A stretch of DNA of 46,182 nucleotides. Source: RGIG4097 sp964637515. Lineage in GTDB: Bacteria; Bacillota; Clostridia; Christensenellales; CAG-917. The stretch covers positions 1 to 46,182 of the forward strand of contig CAZWUI010000012.1 of NCBI GenBank assembly GCA_964637515.1. The letters run 5' to 3'. Numbering within the stretch: position 1 is the stretch's first letter; the number at the start of each line of letters is the position of its first letter. The notes beneath the pieces were generated by a model. The model was not told the DNA's origin. It saw nothing but the letters and a program-made list of their open reading frames with translations, and searched no databases. Both the position numbers and the translations under genes were made by a program. Of this stretch, positions 39,034 to 46,182 are shown piece after piece.

Positions 39034-40368
39034 CTATTTTTTCTCTCTTTGTTTTGCCATTTCTTCTATTGCAAGAGCATATTTCGTGGACGCCAAATCT
39101 TCGGAAAACATCATTCTATACGTGTGTTTTTCGTCGTATAGGTCGAGCGACGACCCCGGGATATTCGCAATCGTGACAAAGTTTTTCACAGGGAAAGATA
39201 TGCGTTTGAATTCTTCTTCCACTCTCTCCGTTTCACCGCTCAAATCGAAGTCGTATTTCATATCCCCGATTTTATATTCTGACGCAACGTTTTTCGGTCT
39301 TTCGTCGATTGTGGATGTAAATTCGATTTTTTCTTTGTCAAGGACAAGTTTTCCCTTTGCGACGAAACGATAGCCGTTTTTATTCTCGTTATCAAGGAAG
39401 AGGTTGACGGGTTTCTCGATAGAAAAATCGTCCTTTGCCACTTCTTTTGCGACTTCCGCTCTCTCATCGTCGTACCACAAATCTATACGGTCGGGACATA
39501 CGCTGTCCTTTGTTGCGGGGAAAAGTCCGCCCGTGTCGGGATAGCGCACCGCATTACCGCAGTTTTCGCAGGTGAGAATATTTCCTTTTGCAGTGATTTT
39601 GAATTCCGTCCCGCATTTCGGGCAACGATAAAGGAGCCTTTCGAGTCCTTCCGCGTAGTGCTTTCCGCGGAAACGAATACCGCTTTCAAGGTGGTAGATA
39701 TGCTCGTTGTGAGACAGTCGTTTTTCGATTGCGTCGAAAACCTCGTCGTCGGACAATGTTTTCACGTCTTCCGCACTCATAAGCATATCGCAGTAGGACG
39801 TTATCCGTCCCGTCCTGCTACCGTGCGCCCATTTCGGTCTTGTCAAACTTGCGCCCTTCGTAACGACGCTTGCAACGGGATAGCCGAGCCACTTCACAAG
39901 CCTAGTTATCGAGCGAGGCATAACCCCCGTTTTGCCCTCTGCAGACACCTTGCCTTCGGGACAGAGTATGACCGAAATCCCCGCGTCGAGATAGCGTTTG
40001 ATGTTCTTTATGCAGGAGTAATCCGCAAAATATTGTTTTTTCGTGATTGCGTGGTAGCCTTTGATGACCTTTGCGAAGATAGGAGTGGAATACATCATAT
40101 TTTCCGCCACGACAAAGCTTATCTTCTTGAAGAAAAACGGAGGGGTGAAATATCCGAAATCGAGAGCGGAGGTATGATTGCAAAGCACGAGCATCGCGCC
40201 CTTTTTCTTTTGTTCCTTGAATGCGGGAGTCTTGACCGAGTGAGCGTTGAAACGCAGGCGCAACACCGTGCAAATGAAGATGAGCAAGAGATAGTGTTTC
40301 GTAGACCACATCCCTTTCATCTTATCTTTATTCGTTTTCTTGTCGTTTTTATTTTCAGTGGTTTTCAT
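39034..40368 (-). CDS. PlsC-like acyltransferase with zinc ribbon
   Basis: A 444-aa protein with an N-terminal lysophosphatidate-acyltransferase domain: NHTSALDF supplies the catalytic H-x4-D and CPEGKVSAEGKTG matches motif III (PEG). This enzyme class adds an acyl chain to 1-acylglycerol-3-phosphate. A C-terminal extension (about 250-444) contains a four-Cys zinc ribbon (RCPKCGTEFKI and CENCGNAVRY) and a beta-rich domain not found in simple PlsC proteins, giving a mixed architecture of unclear purpose. A basic N-tail and a hydrophobic helix suggest membrane association. Start at 40368 follows GAGGA; the promoter is TGTACA-N17-TATAAT at 40385-40413. Confidence 0.85.
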   Translation of the reverse strand: MKTTENKNDKKTNKDKMKGMWSTKHYLLLIFICTVLRLRFNAHSVKTPAFKEQKKKGAMLVLCNHTSALDFGYFTPPFFFKKISFVVAENMMYSTPIFAKVIKGYHAITKKQYFADYSCIKNIKRYLDAGISVILCPEGKVSAEGKTGVMPRSITRLVKWLGYPVASVVTKGASLTRPKWAHGSRTGRITSYCDMLMSAEDVKTLSDDEVFDAIEKRLSHNEHIYHLESGIRFRGKHYAEGLERLLYRCPKCGTEFKITAKGNILTCENCGNAVRYPDTGGLFPATKDSVCPDRIDLWYDDERAEVAKEVAKDDFSIEKPVNLFLDNENKNGYRFVAKGKLVLDKEKIEFTSTIDERPKNVASEYKIGDMKYDFDLSGETERVEEEFKRISFPVKNFVTIANIPGSSLDLYDEKHTYRMMFSEDLASTKYALAIEEMAKQREKK

Positions 40369-40384
40369 AGTTATCCTCAAGCGG

Positions 40385-40413
40385 ATTATACTATAAAAAC
40401 GCCTCGTTGTACA
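40385..40413 (-). promoter_or_regulatory. Promoter of the plsC-like gene
   Basis: TGTACA (40408-40413), 17-bp spacer, TATAAT (40385-40390) on the minus strand. Confidence 0.5.
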
Positions 40414-40451
40414 TCATTTTTTTCCGTCGAGCGGAAAGGTGAAAAAATCCG

Positions 40452-41474
40452 TCAACCAAACACAAAATCCGACAAATTCTTCTTCACCGCACCCAGTTTA
40501 TCGAAGTCCATTGCATCGACGTACAGACTTTCCGTTTCAAGATGAATCCCCCTTGCCGTCGAGAGATAATCCACCGCAATGCCGATTTGCTCGTCCCGCA
40601 AGTCCGCCAGTCTTTTGAGAGTGTATCTGTCCGTATTCTCGTCCGCAAAACCAAGATCGACGACTTCGGCAAACGTTTTGTTTTCCCCTGTGTCCCCGGT
40701 TACGCTTGCGCCTCCGATTTCAAGACCGACGACGGTCGAGGGCAAGAGCGGATTATACAAAATTCCGCACGGCGCACTCATGTTTTTCAATTCGTCGAAA
40801 AAGGCCTTTTGCGCTCCTTCTCCGCCCTTCACGAGAAAGACTTTTTTCTCTCTCAAATGGTCGTAAAAATTCACCGTTCCGTCGGGTGTGATAGCGGACG
40901 AAAAACGCTCGCGCATTCTGCCTTTATTCTCGTCACCGCACCGCTTTGCCCTGTCCGCCAAATCGTAACTCAACTCCCTTGCAATCCCCTTTACACCACG
41001 CACGTTGAGTCCGTCGAGTCCGATCCTGTCAATTTGCTTTTGATAACACAATGCAAGGTTTAAGTGGTCATAAACGCACGCATAACTGCGTTTTTTGTCG
41101 TTTAGCAACTTTTGCACTCTATCCCTTTTGTCCGCCAATTTTTCTCTGTTAAGGCAGACTGCAAGGTCCACTATCTCGTCCTTGATTTTGGGCATTTTCG
41201 GATCGAGAGCGTGTGGCGCAGTGCCGTCTGCGACTGCCGCATTCAACTCCTTGATATACACGCCGTCAAGGCTTGTCGGATCCCCCGAACAATACCAATT
41301 TTCCACCGTATATCCAAGGCGTATAGCACGTGCGGAAATCTCTTTCATAGCAGTGCTTTTTCCCGTCCCCGCACCCCCTTTCAGTATCACCGTTTTTCCT
41401 ACGCTCTCAAGTGCTTTTTCATATAGGCTGTAGAAGCCGTTACCGCTGTTTCCGCCGAGAAAAAATCTTTCCAT
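40452..41474 (-). CDS. P-loop ATPase (PRK06851-like), candidate sporulation gene
   Basis: A 340-aa protein with an N-terminal FFLGGNSGNGFYSLYEKAL segment and a clear Walker A, GGAGTGKST (residues 33-41). The second half has a decayed copy (FLVKGGEGAQKAFFDEL), so it is an internal duplication with one live site. This matches a Firmicutes family annotated only as a PRK06851-type ATPase of unknown function. The start at 41474 follows GAGGTG. It diverges from dpaAB across a 90-bp region in which both directions carry AC-N17-CATANNNTA, the SigK pattern; this suggests expression in the mother cell late in sporulation. No signal peptide or TM segment. Confidence 0.82.
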   Translation of the reverse strand: MERFFLGGNSGNGFYSLYEKALESVGKTVILKGGAGTGKSTAMKEISARAIRLGYTVENWYCSGDPTSLDGVYIKELNAAVADGTAPHALDPKMPKIKDEIVDLAVCLNREKLADKRDRVQKLLNDKKRSYACVYDHLNLALCYQKQIDRIGLDGLNVRGVKGIARELSYDLADRAKRCGDENKGRMRERFSSAITPDGTVNFYDHLREKKVFLVKGGEGAQKAFFDELKNMSAPCGILYNPLLPSTVVGLEIGGASVTGDTGENKTFAEVVDLGFADENTDRYTLKRLADLRDEQIGIAVDYLSTARGIHLETESLYVDAMDFDKLGAVKKNLSDFVFG

Positions 41475-41489
41475 ATTCACCTCACGATT

Positions 41490-41517
41490 TATCCTATGAT
41501 TGTTTTTCAAATATCGT
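41490..41517 (-). promoter_or_regulatory. SigK-like promoter toward the ATPase gene
   Basis: On the minus strand AC (41516-41517), 17 bp, CATAGGATA (41490-41498), fitting AC-N17-CATANNNTA. The expected start falls near the ribosome binding site, giving a very short leader. Confidence 0.5.
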
Positions 41518-41519
41518 CA

Positions 41520-41547
41520 ACACCTGCCACAAAACAGGCATAAGATA
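41520..41547 (+). promoter_or_regulatory. SigK-like promoter toward dpaAB
   Basis: AC (41520-41521), 17 bp, CATAAGATA (41539-41547). The same geometry as the divergent promoter, with the two -35 elements 2 bp apart. In Bacillus the homologous spoVF operon is SigK-dependent. Confidence 0.55.
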
Positions 41548-41563
41548 GGGTGTGGAGGGAATT

Positions 41564-42280
41564 ATGGCGGAATATATTGTCAGGCAAACCGACGAGCGCA
41601 CCTACCTGCTCGCACAAGAATTAAAGGCTTATACCCCGTCCAAAAATACGTGGGTTTTCGCGCCCAATATCGTGATTGGACGGGAAGATTTGAAAGACGT
41701 CAAAGAGTGCGAAGTCATCATCGGCGGAAAGGCGGACAAAGAAGGAATTGCACTCATGAACGCTATGGATATAAAGCATTTCAACATGCTCGAAGACGAA
41801 AATTTTCAAAGTAAAAACGCGCGACTGACTGCGGAGGGAGTGCTTGAAATTATCCTATCCCATTCCGCAAAATCGCTATACGACGGTGAATTTCTCGTGA
41901 TAGGTTTCGGGCGATGCGGAAGTGCGATAACAAAACTCTTGAAAGACGCGGGCGCAAGGAAAGTCACCGTCGCAAGCACTTCATCAAAACGGCAGGCAAG
42001 CGGGAGTGCAGACGAAGTTATCCCCGCCGAAAACTTCGATTTCAAACCTTATGACGTCGTTGTCAACACCGTCCCGATGAATATCGTGTCCGACAAAGAA
42101 ACCTTGACTTTCAAGGAAGACTCCGTGTATATCGACGTCGCAAGCAAACCCGCCCTATCCATATGTTTTGCAAAATATCTGGGAATCGATGCGAACGTCT
42201 ATCCAGCACTCCCTGCAAAGTGTGCACCGAAAAGTGCCGCTATTGCTATGCTCGACTACATTTTGGAGGTGACGAAATGA
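41564..42280 (+). CDS. dpaA: Dipicolinate synthase subunit A
   Basis: A 238-aa DpaA (SpoVFA). With DpaB it makes dipicolinic acid, the main core solute of endospores, from dihydrodipicolinate in the mother cell. Seen: C-terminal NAD(P) Rossmann domain LVIGFGRCGSAITKLLKDAG, VASTSSKRQASG, and DVASKPALSICFAKYLGI. The N-terminal domain is about 50-60 residues shorter than in Bacillus (about 297 aa). GGAGGG fixes the ATG at 41564 over an upstream GTG. Its stop overlaps the dpaB ATG. Preceded by a SigK-like promoter. No dapA/asd genes adjoin, unlike Bacillus. Confidence 0.9.
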   Translation: MAEYIVRQTDERTYLLAQELKAYTPSKNTWVFAPNIVIGREDLKDVKECEVIIGGKADKEGIALMNAMDIKHFNMLEDENFQSKNARLTAEGVLEIILSHSAKSLYDGEFLVIGFGRCGSAITKLLKDAGARKVTVASTSSKRQASGSADEVIPAENFDFKPYDVVVNTVPMNIVSDKETLTFKEDSVYIDVASKPALSICFAKYLGIDANVYPALPAKCAPKSAAIAMLDYILEVTK

Positions 42281-42849
42281 CGAAAATCGGACTTGCAATT
42301 ACAGGCTCGTTTTGCACGTTCAAAAACCTGCTCGTAGCAATCGAAACGCTCGTTGCGGACGGCTACGACCTGACGCCAATTTTCAGTTACAACGTTACAA
42401 CCTTTGACACACGCTTTTTCAAGGCAAGCGAATTTGAAAAGGAAATCGTCCGTCTGACAGGCAAGACTCCGATAAAAACAATCGTGCAAGCGGAAACGAT
42501 CGCAAACTCCGATCTCGAACTTATGCTCGTCGCTCCCTGCACCGGGAATACACTTGCGAAACTTGCACACGGCATAACGGACACTCCGACGACTATGGCG
42601 GTGAAAGCAACACTCCGCAACAATCGTCCTGTAGTCCTGTCCGTCAGCAGCAACGATGCACTGGGCGCAAACGCTAAAAACATAGGCGCATTGTCGAATA
42701 CACGTAACGTGTATTTTGTTCCCTATGGACAAGACAACCCGAAAAACAAACCAAACAGTCTGATTGCAAACACTTTTCTCATACCCGAAACGGTAAAATA
42801 CGCCCTAAAAGGCGCACAACTGCAACCGATTCTCGACAAAAAGCAGTGA
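42277..42849 (+). CDS. dpaB: Dipicolinate synthase subunit B
   Basis: A 190-aa flavoprotein-like subunit (SpoVFB) of dipicolinate synthase, of the flavoprotein/decarboxylase fold. Seen: IGLAITGSFCTFKNLLVAIE at the N-terminus, LMLVAPCTGNTLAKLAHGI and DTPTTMAVKATLRNNRPVVL, then YFVPYGQDNPKNKPNSL. Length matches the family (about 195-200 aa). It starts with GGAGGTG upstream and a 4-nt overlap with dpaA, and ends at a strong terminator (42888-42926), so dpaAB is a two-gene operon. Confidence 0.93.
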   Translation: MTKIGLAITGSFCTFKNLLVAIETLVADGYDLTPIFSYNVTTFDTRFFKASEFEKEIVRLTGKTPIKTIVQAETIANSDLELMLVAPCTGNTLAKLAHGITDTPTTMAVKATLRNNRPVVLSVSSNDALGANAKNIGALSNTRNVYFVPYGQDNPKNKPNSLIANTFLIPETVKYALKGAQLQPILDKKQ

Positions 42850-42887
42850 TCTGCTCACGAACTTTTCCACGCTACGTTCGCACTTGC

Positions 42888-42932
42888 CTTTGCCTATAAA
42901 ACACGAAACGTGTTTTATAGGCAAAGCCTTTT
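42888..42932 (+). terminator. Terminator of dpaAB
   Basis: A perfect 18-bp stem (42888-42905 with 42909-42926), 3-nt loop, and CCTTTTC tail. Confidence 0.8.
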
Positions 42933-42986
42933 CTGTGTGCATGCGTAATTATACTCAGCTGTTTATAGTGCGTGTTTATATTAATC

Positions 42987-43122
42987 TGTCATTCCGAGCA
43001 TAGCCTACGAATCTTGCGGGAGCGCACCTTATAACAAAATACCACCCCACTCATAGTGAGTGCGTTTTCATATGGTGCCGTCCCACGGAGATTGCCACGT
43101 TGCTTTGCTCCTCGCAATGACA
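42987..43122. repeat. REP-like dispersed repeat
   Basis: Starts TGTCATTCCGAGC and ends CTCCTCGCAATGACA, with a CACGGAGATTGCCACG part in between; the ends are near-inverted copies. This kind of unit is common between genes in many bacteria. Related shorter palindromes lie at 7961-7997 and 45549-45575. No gene seen in 42933-43125. Confidence 0.5.
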
Positions 43123-43125
43123 ACA

Positions 43126-43155
43126 AAAAAAGCACTCAATACAGAGTGCTTTTTT
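43126..43155. terminator. Bidirectional terminator
   Basis: AAAAAAGCACTC/GAGTGCTTTTTT perfect 12-bp stem with a 6-nt loop, just past the stop of the small lipoprotein. Confidence 0.8.
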
Positions 43156-43173
43156 ATGCTGTTAATTCAGTTC

Positions 43174-43533
43174 TTATTTTGCATCTTTTACGCCTTGTTC
43201 GGTGCCGTAGAACACGATTTTACCACTTCTTTCGCAGACGAGTTTCACACCAAATCCGCTTCCGGTGACTGCGTTGCTTTCAGCTTTTTTTGCGTCGTCG
43301 GTGTTTTTAAATTTAATGATTTCTACGAATTCGGTACCTTTGGATGCAGTAATGAACCATTCGACGTCTGCATCTACTTCTTCTTCAGCCTCGTCGTCGC
43401 CGAGCTTAAACACTTCATAACCTGCTTTTTCGAGTTTCTTTTGGTAGCTGTCTGCATTACATGCAACGAGAACTACGCCAAGAATTGCGATAATTGATAC
43501 GATAGCAATAATGCTAATAACTTTCTTGTTCAT
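43174..43533 (-). CDS. Small lipoprotein of unknown function
   Basis: A 119-aa exported lipoprotein: signal sequence with lipobox Cys in VVLVAC (about residue 25), followed by a small soluble domain with an acidic stretch (GDDEAEEEVDADVEW) and a final beta-strand pattern GVKLVCERSGKIVFYGTEQG. No family is recognised. GGGAGG precedes the ATG. A perfect consensus promoter (TTGACA-N17-TATAAT) and a strong terminator suggest high expression as a single gene. Confidence 0.8.
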   Translation of the reverse strand: MNKKVISIIAIVSIIAILGVVLVACNADSYQKKLEKAGYEVFKLGDDEAEEEVDADVEWFITASKGTEFVEIIKFKNTDDAKKAESNAVTGSGFGVKLVCERSGKIVFYGTEQGVKDAK

Positions 43534-43562
43534 AATGAACCTCCCACATTTTGTATAGCACT

Positions 43563-43591
43563 ATTATATTATCAAATAGTTGATTTGTCAA
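43563..43591 (-). promoter_or_regulatory. Consensus SigA promoter of the small lipoprotein
   Basis: TTGACA (43586-43591), 17-bp spacer, TATAAT (43563-43568) on the minus strand; both hexamers are exact. Confidence 0.85.
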
Positions 43592-43616
43592 TAATCATTT
43601 TAATCTTTCATTAAGG

Positions 43617-44897
43617 TTAGACACCGTAAAACGCCCACACCAAACCGTAGCCTACGGACACTGCGACAAGGGTGAAAGGCACGCTTATCTTCATAAACTG
43701 CGGCGTCTTGACTTCTATTCCTTCTTTGCGCAGAATGCCGAGTGCGGTAACGTTTGCGCTTGCACCGATAGGCGTAAGGTTACCGCCTAGCGTTGCGCCT
43801 GTCAACAAGCCGAAATACAGCACGTAAGGCGCTACGCCCATTGTTGCGGACATTCCCGCAACCACGGGCAACATAGTCGCGACGTACGGTATATTGTCCA
43901 CGAATGCGGATATAAGCACGCTACCCCAAACGAGCAAACTATAAAGCGCAAATACGTTGTTGTTGCTTGCTTTGACGAGTATTCTTGCAAGGTCGTCTAT
44001 GATACCCACTTCCGTGACCGCTCCGATGACCAGGAAAAGCCCCGTGAGGAGCAATATCGTTTGCAAATCAATATCTTTAAGCGTGGGGATAATCGCCTTT
44101 ATATCTTTCTTTCTGATGCAGTTGTAGACGATTCCGACCACCATAAGTCCCATACAGATGATACCTTGTGTTACGGACGGTTTGTTTTCGATGAAAGACG
44201 TCGCTATGAGCAACACAAGCATTGCGATGAGCAGGAAACTCGGGAAAAAGTCCTTGACTTCAGTCCTATCCGTATGCTCAATGGTTTGTTTTTCTTTTCT
44301 GAAAGCGATGAGGAGGACAATAGTTGCCGCGATTGCGCCGATTTGAACAATCCAAAACAGTCCCGGTTCCCCTTGAAACACAAAGAAATCAAGAAAATTC
44401 ATATCCGCATAACCGCCAAGCATAATGGACGTAGTGTCCCCGACGAGAGTCGCTGCGCCTTGCAAGTTAGATGCAATAGCGATTGCTATGATACTGGGCG
44501 CAGGGGAAATATCAAGTTTCTTCGCAATACCAAGTGCGATAGGCGCAACCATAAGCACCGTCGCCACGTTGTCTACGAATGCGGATATAAGCCCCGCAAA
44601 CAGCGATAACACGACGATTGCCCACTTCACATTGGGCATTTTGGAAATGAGCAAGTCCGCAAGCAATGCGGGCATTTTGGACTCTATAAACAATGACACA
44701 ATGCCCATTGTGCCTGCTATCATCATCAATACGTTCCATTCAATGGTAATACCGATTTTGCTCCAAGGCAGTGCACCTGCGCAAAGCAGAATAAAACCTG
44801 CAATAAGTGCGACGTACGATCTCCACTTCGGCAAAGCGAGCAAAAGCACATACATCACGAGAAAAATAACTAGAGTTGCGATTTTTATGGCGCTCAT
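43617..44897 (-). CDS. ArsB/NhaD/CitMHS-type ion permease under Mn2+ riboswitch
   Basis: A 426-aa permease of the ion-transporter (IT) superfamily with about 11 TM segments in two repeated halves, each carrying the family core: SAFVDNVATVLMVAPIALG in the first and SAFVDNIPYVATMLPVVAG in the second, with SNLQGAATLVGDTTSIMLGG and GATLGGNLTPIGASANVTAL as re-entrant loops. Relatives export arsenite, exchange Na+/H+, or move dicarboxylates; cargo cannot be read from sequence. Start at 44897 follows AAGGAG. The 5' leader is a yybP-ykoY Mn2+ riboswitch plus terminator, so manganese should raise expression; Mn2+ efflux or a Mn2+-dependent homeostatic task is inferred. Confidence 0.85.
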   Translation of the reverse strand: MSAIKIATLVIFLVMYVLLLALPKWRSYVALIAGFILLCAGALPWSKIGITIEWNVLMMIAGTMGIVSLFIESKMPALLADLLISKMPNVKWAIVVLSLFAGLISAFVDNVATVLMVAPIALGIAKKLDISPAPSIIAIAIASNLQGAATLVGDTTSIMLGGYADMNFLDFFVFQGEPGLFWIVQIGAIAATIVLLIAFRKEKQTIEHTDRTEVKDFFPSFLLIAMLVLLIATSFIENKPSVTQGIICMGLMVVGIVYNCIRKKDIKAIIPTLKDIDLQTILLLTGLFLVIGAVTEVGIIDDLARILVKASNNNVFALYSLLVWGSVLISAFVDNIPYVATMLPVVAGMSATMGVAPYVLYFGLLTGATLGGNLTPIGASANVTALGILRKEGIEVKTPQFMKISVPFTLVAVSVGYGLVWAFYGV

Positions 44898-44917
44898 AGA
44901 ACTCTCCTTATATCCAT

Positions 44918-44952
44918 AAAAAAAGGCCTTCAATCAAAAAAAAGATTGAAAG
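44918..44952 (-). terminator. Riboswitch-controlled terminator
   Basis: On the minus strand CTTTCAATC (44944-44952) pairs with GATTGAAGG (44927-44935) over 9 bp, with U runs after it. The first five bases are also the 3' strand of riboswitch helix P1, so the two structures exclude each other. Confidence 0.75.
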
Positions 44953-45030
44953 TCTTGTACCCGAGTATCGGTTCACTCCGCCGGGGCAAAACCCGTACTG
45001 ACGGCAAGAGTGACAGAACTACTCCCTTTC
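44948..45030 (-). promoter_or_regulatory. yybP-ykoY manganese riboswitch
   Basis: The complement has GAAAGGGAGTAGT at the 5' side and GTACAAGACTTTC at the 3' side (P1: 45026-45030 with 44948-44952), a long central hairpin CACTC..GCCG/CGGC..GAGTG with the conserved CCGTCAGTACGGG, and a hairpin ACCGATACTCGGGT. This matches the known Mn2+-sensing yybP-ykoY architecture (GGGAGTAG and ACAAGAC junction elements). Confidence 0.85.
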
Positions 45031-45038
45031 GATAGAAT

Positions 45039-45067
45039 ATATTATCAAATCTTACAAACAATGTCAA
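45039..45067 (-). promoter_or_regulatory. Promoter of the riboswitch-permease transcript
   Basis: TTGACA (45062-45067), 17-bp spacer, TAATAT (45039-45044), so the transcript begins a few bases before the aptamer. Confidence 0.7.
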
Positions 45068-45625
45068 TATTTGCGCCGTTTTTGCTGTTTTTTATAAGAT
45101 TGCGCCATGCGTGCTTTCAATGAAAGCGAAATAGAGTACGTGCTTGCACCTAAACCATTTCCCCCTTCCTCACGTGTTTCCGCTTCGGGCTTGCCAAGGG
45201 CAACCACCTCGTTCGCTTTGATTACGCACAATTCACCGGATTAGGCGCTTAAAGCGTCGTCTCGGCTTATTCCACTGCGATTTGTGCGTGCCGCTACGCG
45301 AAGACAGTGCACGCAGTCGCTTGTACTATCCGTCAAGCTCGACACTCGGGGTTCTCGCCGCCGTTGCGGCTCGTGTTCCGTCTTCGAAAGAGTGAGTGCT
45401 TAATCCCACTCGGTCATACAGAGTGCGCGTACTATTCAATAAGTATATTTCGTCTTCGAACGAGGACCACCGTATATAAGTACGCTCTATCATAGGATAA
45501 CGATTATAAAAGTACATTTCAAATTTGTAAGTGCGCATTTATTTCTCCGTTATTCCGACCAAGCGACGGAATGACAGTGAAAACAAAAATACGGATAGAA
45601 TTTTTGAACTAAAAAAGGCAAAGAA
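45068..45625. other. Long stretch with no clear gene
   Basis: About 560 bp between the permease promoter and the rRNA terminator. Holds one weak ORF (45326-45538) and a palindromic repeat (45549-45575, GTTATTCCG/CGGAATGAC) related to that at 7961-7997. Nothing else recognised. Confidence 0.6.
45326..45538 (-). CDS. Doubtful 70-aa ORF
   Basis: A 70-codon ORF with GGAG about 6 nt before its ATG. It begins with an aromatic-rich segment (MRTYKFEMYFYNRYPMIERT) and ends in SFEDGTRAATAARTPSVELDG-like low-complexity sequence. No family is recognised. The ribosome binding site argues for, the composition and position next to rRNA against; it may be an intergenic sequence that happens to stay open. 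Confidence 0.25.
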   Translation of the reverse strand: MRTYKFEMYFYNRYPMIERTYIRWSSFEDEIYLLNSTRTLYDRVGLSTHSFEDGTRAATAARTPSVELDG

Positions 45626-45627
45626 AA

Positions 45628-45647
45628 AACCACTCGTTTGAGTGGTT
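45628..45647 (-). terminator. rRNA operon terminator
   Basis: AACCACTC/GAGTGGTT with a 4-nt loop and a T run on the minus strand, 12 nt beyond the 5S 3' end. Confidence 0.8.
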
Positions 45648-45659
45648 CTTTCTTTTGGA

Positions 45660-45777
<118 letters not shown>

Positions 45778-45867
45778 ATGGTTGAATATCGTTTCAATGT
45801 ACGAAACGCACATTCACAACTGCATAGGAACAGAGTTTTTGCTAAATTTATTAGACCTTGAAAATTG

Positions 45868-46182
<315 letters not shown>

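Overview
The window reads as part of the chromosome of an uncultured, low-to-moderate G+C, Gram-positive endospore-forming Clostridia-like bacterium; I cannot name a genus. Evidence seen: sporulation genes (a yabP/yabQ pair and dipicolinate synthase dpaA/dpaB), Firmicutes-type Shine-Dalgarno sites (GGAGG) and TTGACA/TATAAT promoters, many lipoproteins with InlB-type and BspA-type repeats, cobalamin and manganese riboswitches, and an rRNA operon. Two runs of exactly 100 N mark scaffold joins, so this is a draft or metagenome assembly.

Layout. 1-7.2 kb: two divergent DUF2804 paralogues, an unknown helical protein, a DUF885 peptidase-like lipoprotein and an M18 aminopeptidase. 7.2-12.3 kb: an accessory-looking, AT-richer stretch with a double-HTH regulator and a divergent 52-aa gene around a perfect palindrome, a candidate structured RNA, a 206-aa protein of unknown function, and a three-gene operon (HAD phosphatase, CAT-like acyltransferase, TIR-like nucleotide-binding protein with a helical C-terminal half) that is a candidate antiphage module. 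12.3-17.2 kb: an acyltransferase / short alanyl-tRNA synthetase / PHP phosphatase operon, then yabP-yabQ. 17.2-19.7 kb: a cobalamin-riboswitch transcript with a DUF4430 lipoprotein and an ECF S component, then a zinc-ribbon membrane protein. 19.8-20.7 kb: tRNA-Gln, tRNA-Pro and tandem repeats made of tRNA-Pro pieces, broken by the two gaps.

20.7-30.1 kb: a glutamate-5-kinase-like protein, an InlB-repeat lipoprotein, a membrane protein, and an operon hypB-hypB-(953-aa Fe-S flavoprotein)-hypA. 30.1-41.5 kb: a zinc-ribbon fragment, a metallophosphoesterase, trmO with a glycerophosphodiesterase, a 1810-aa InlB/BspA-repeat lipoprotein coupled to a DUF218 protein, a PlsC-like acyltransferase and a P-loop ATPase. 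41.5-46.2 kb: dpaAB, a small lipoprotein, an ArsB/NhaD/CitMHS-type permease under a yybP-ykoY (Mn2+) riboswitch, and 5S and 23S rRNA on the minus strand, the 23S running off the window.

How genes work together: DpaA/DpaB make dipicolinate for the spore core. The P-loop ATPase gene diverges from them, and both sides carry matching SigK-like promoters, which links the ATPase to late mother-cell sporulation. The cobalamin riboswitch ties the DUF4430 lipoprotein and S component to corrinoid uptake. The hyp operon implies nickel delivery to an enzyme encoded elsewhere, with a linked electron-transfer flavoprotein. The strongest candidates for undescribed biology are the HAD/CAT/TIR-like operon, the SigK-linked ATPase, and the Mn2+-riboswitch-controlled permease.
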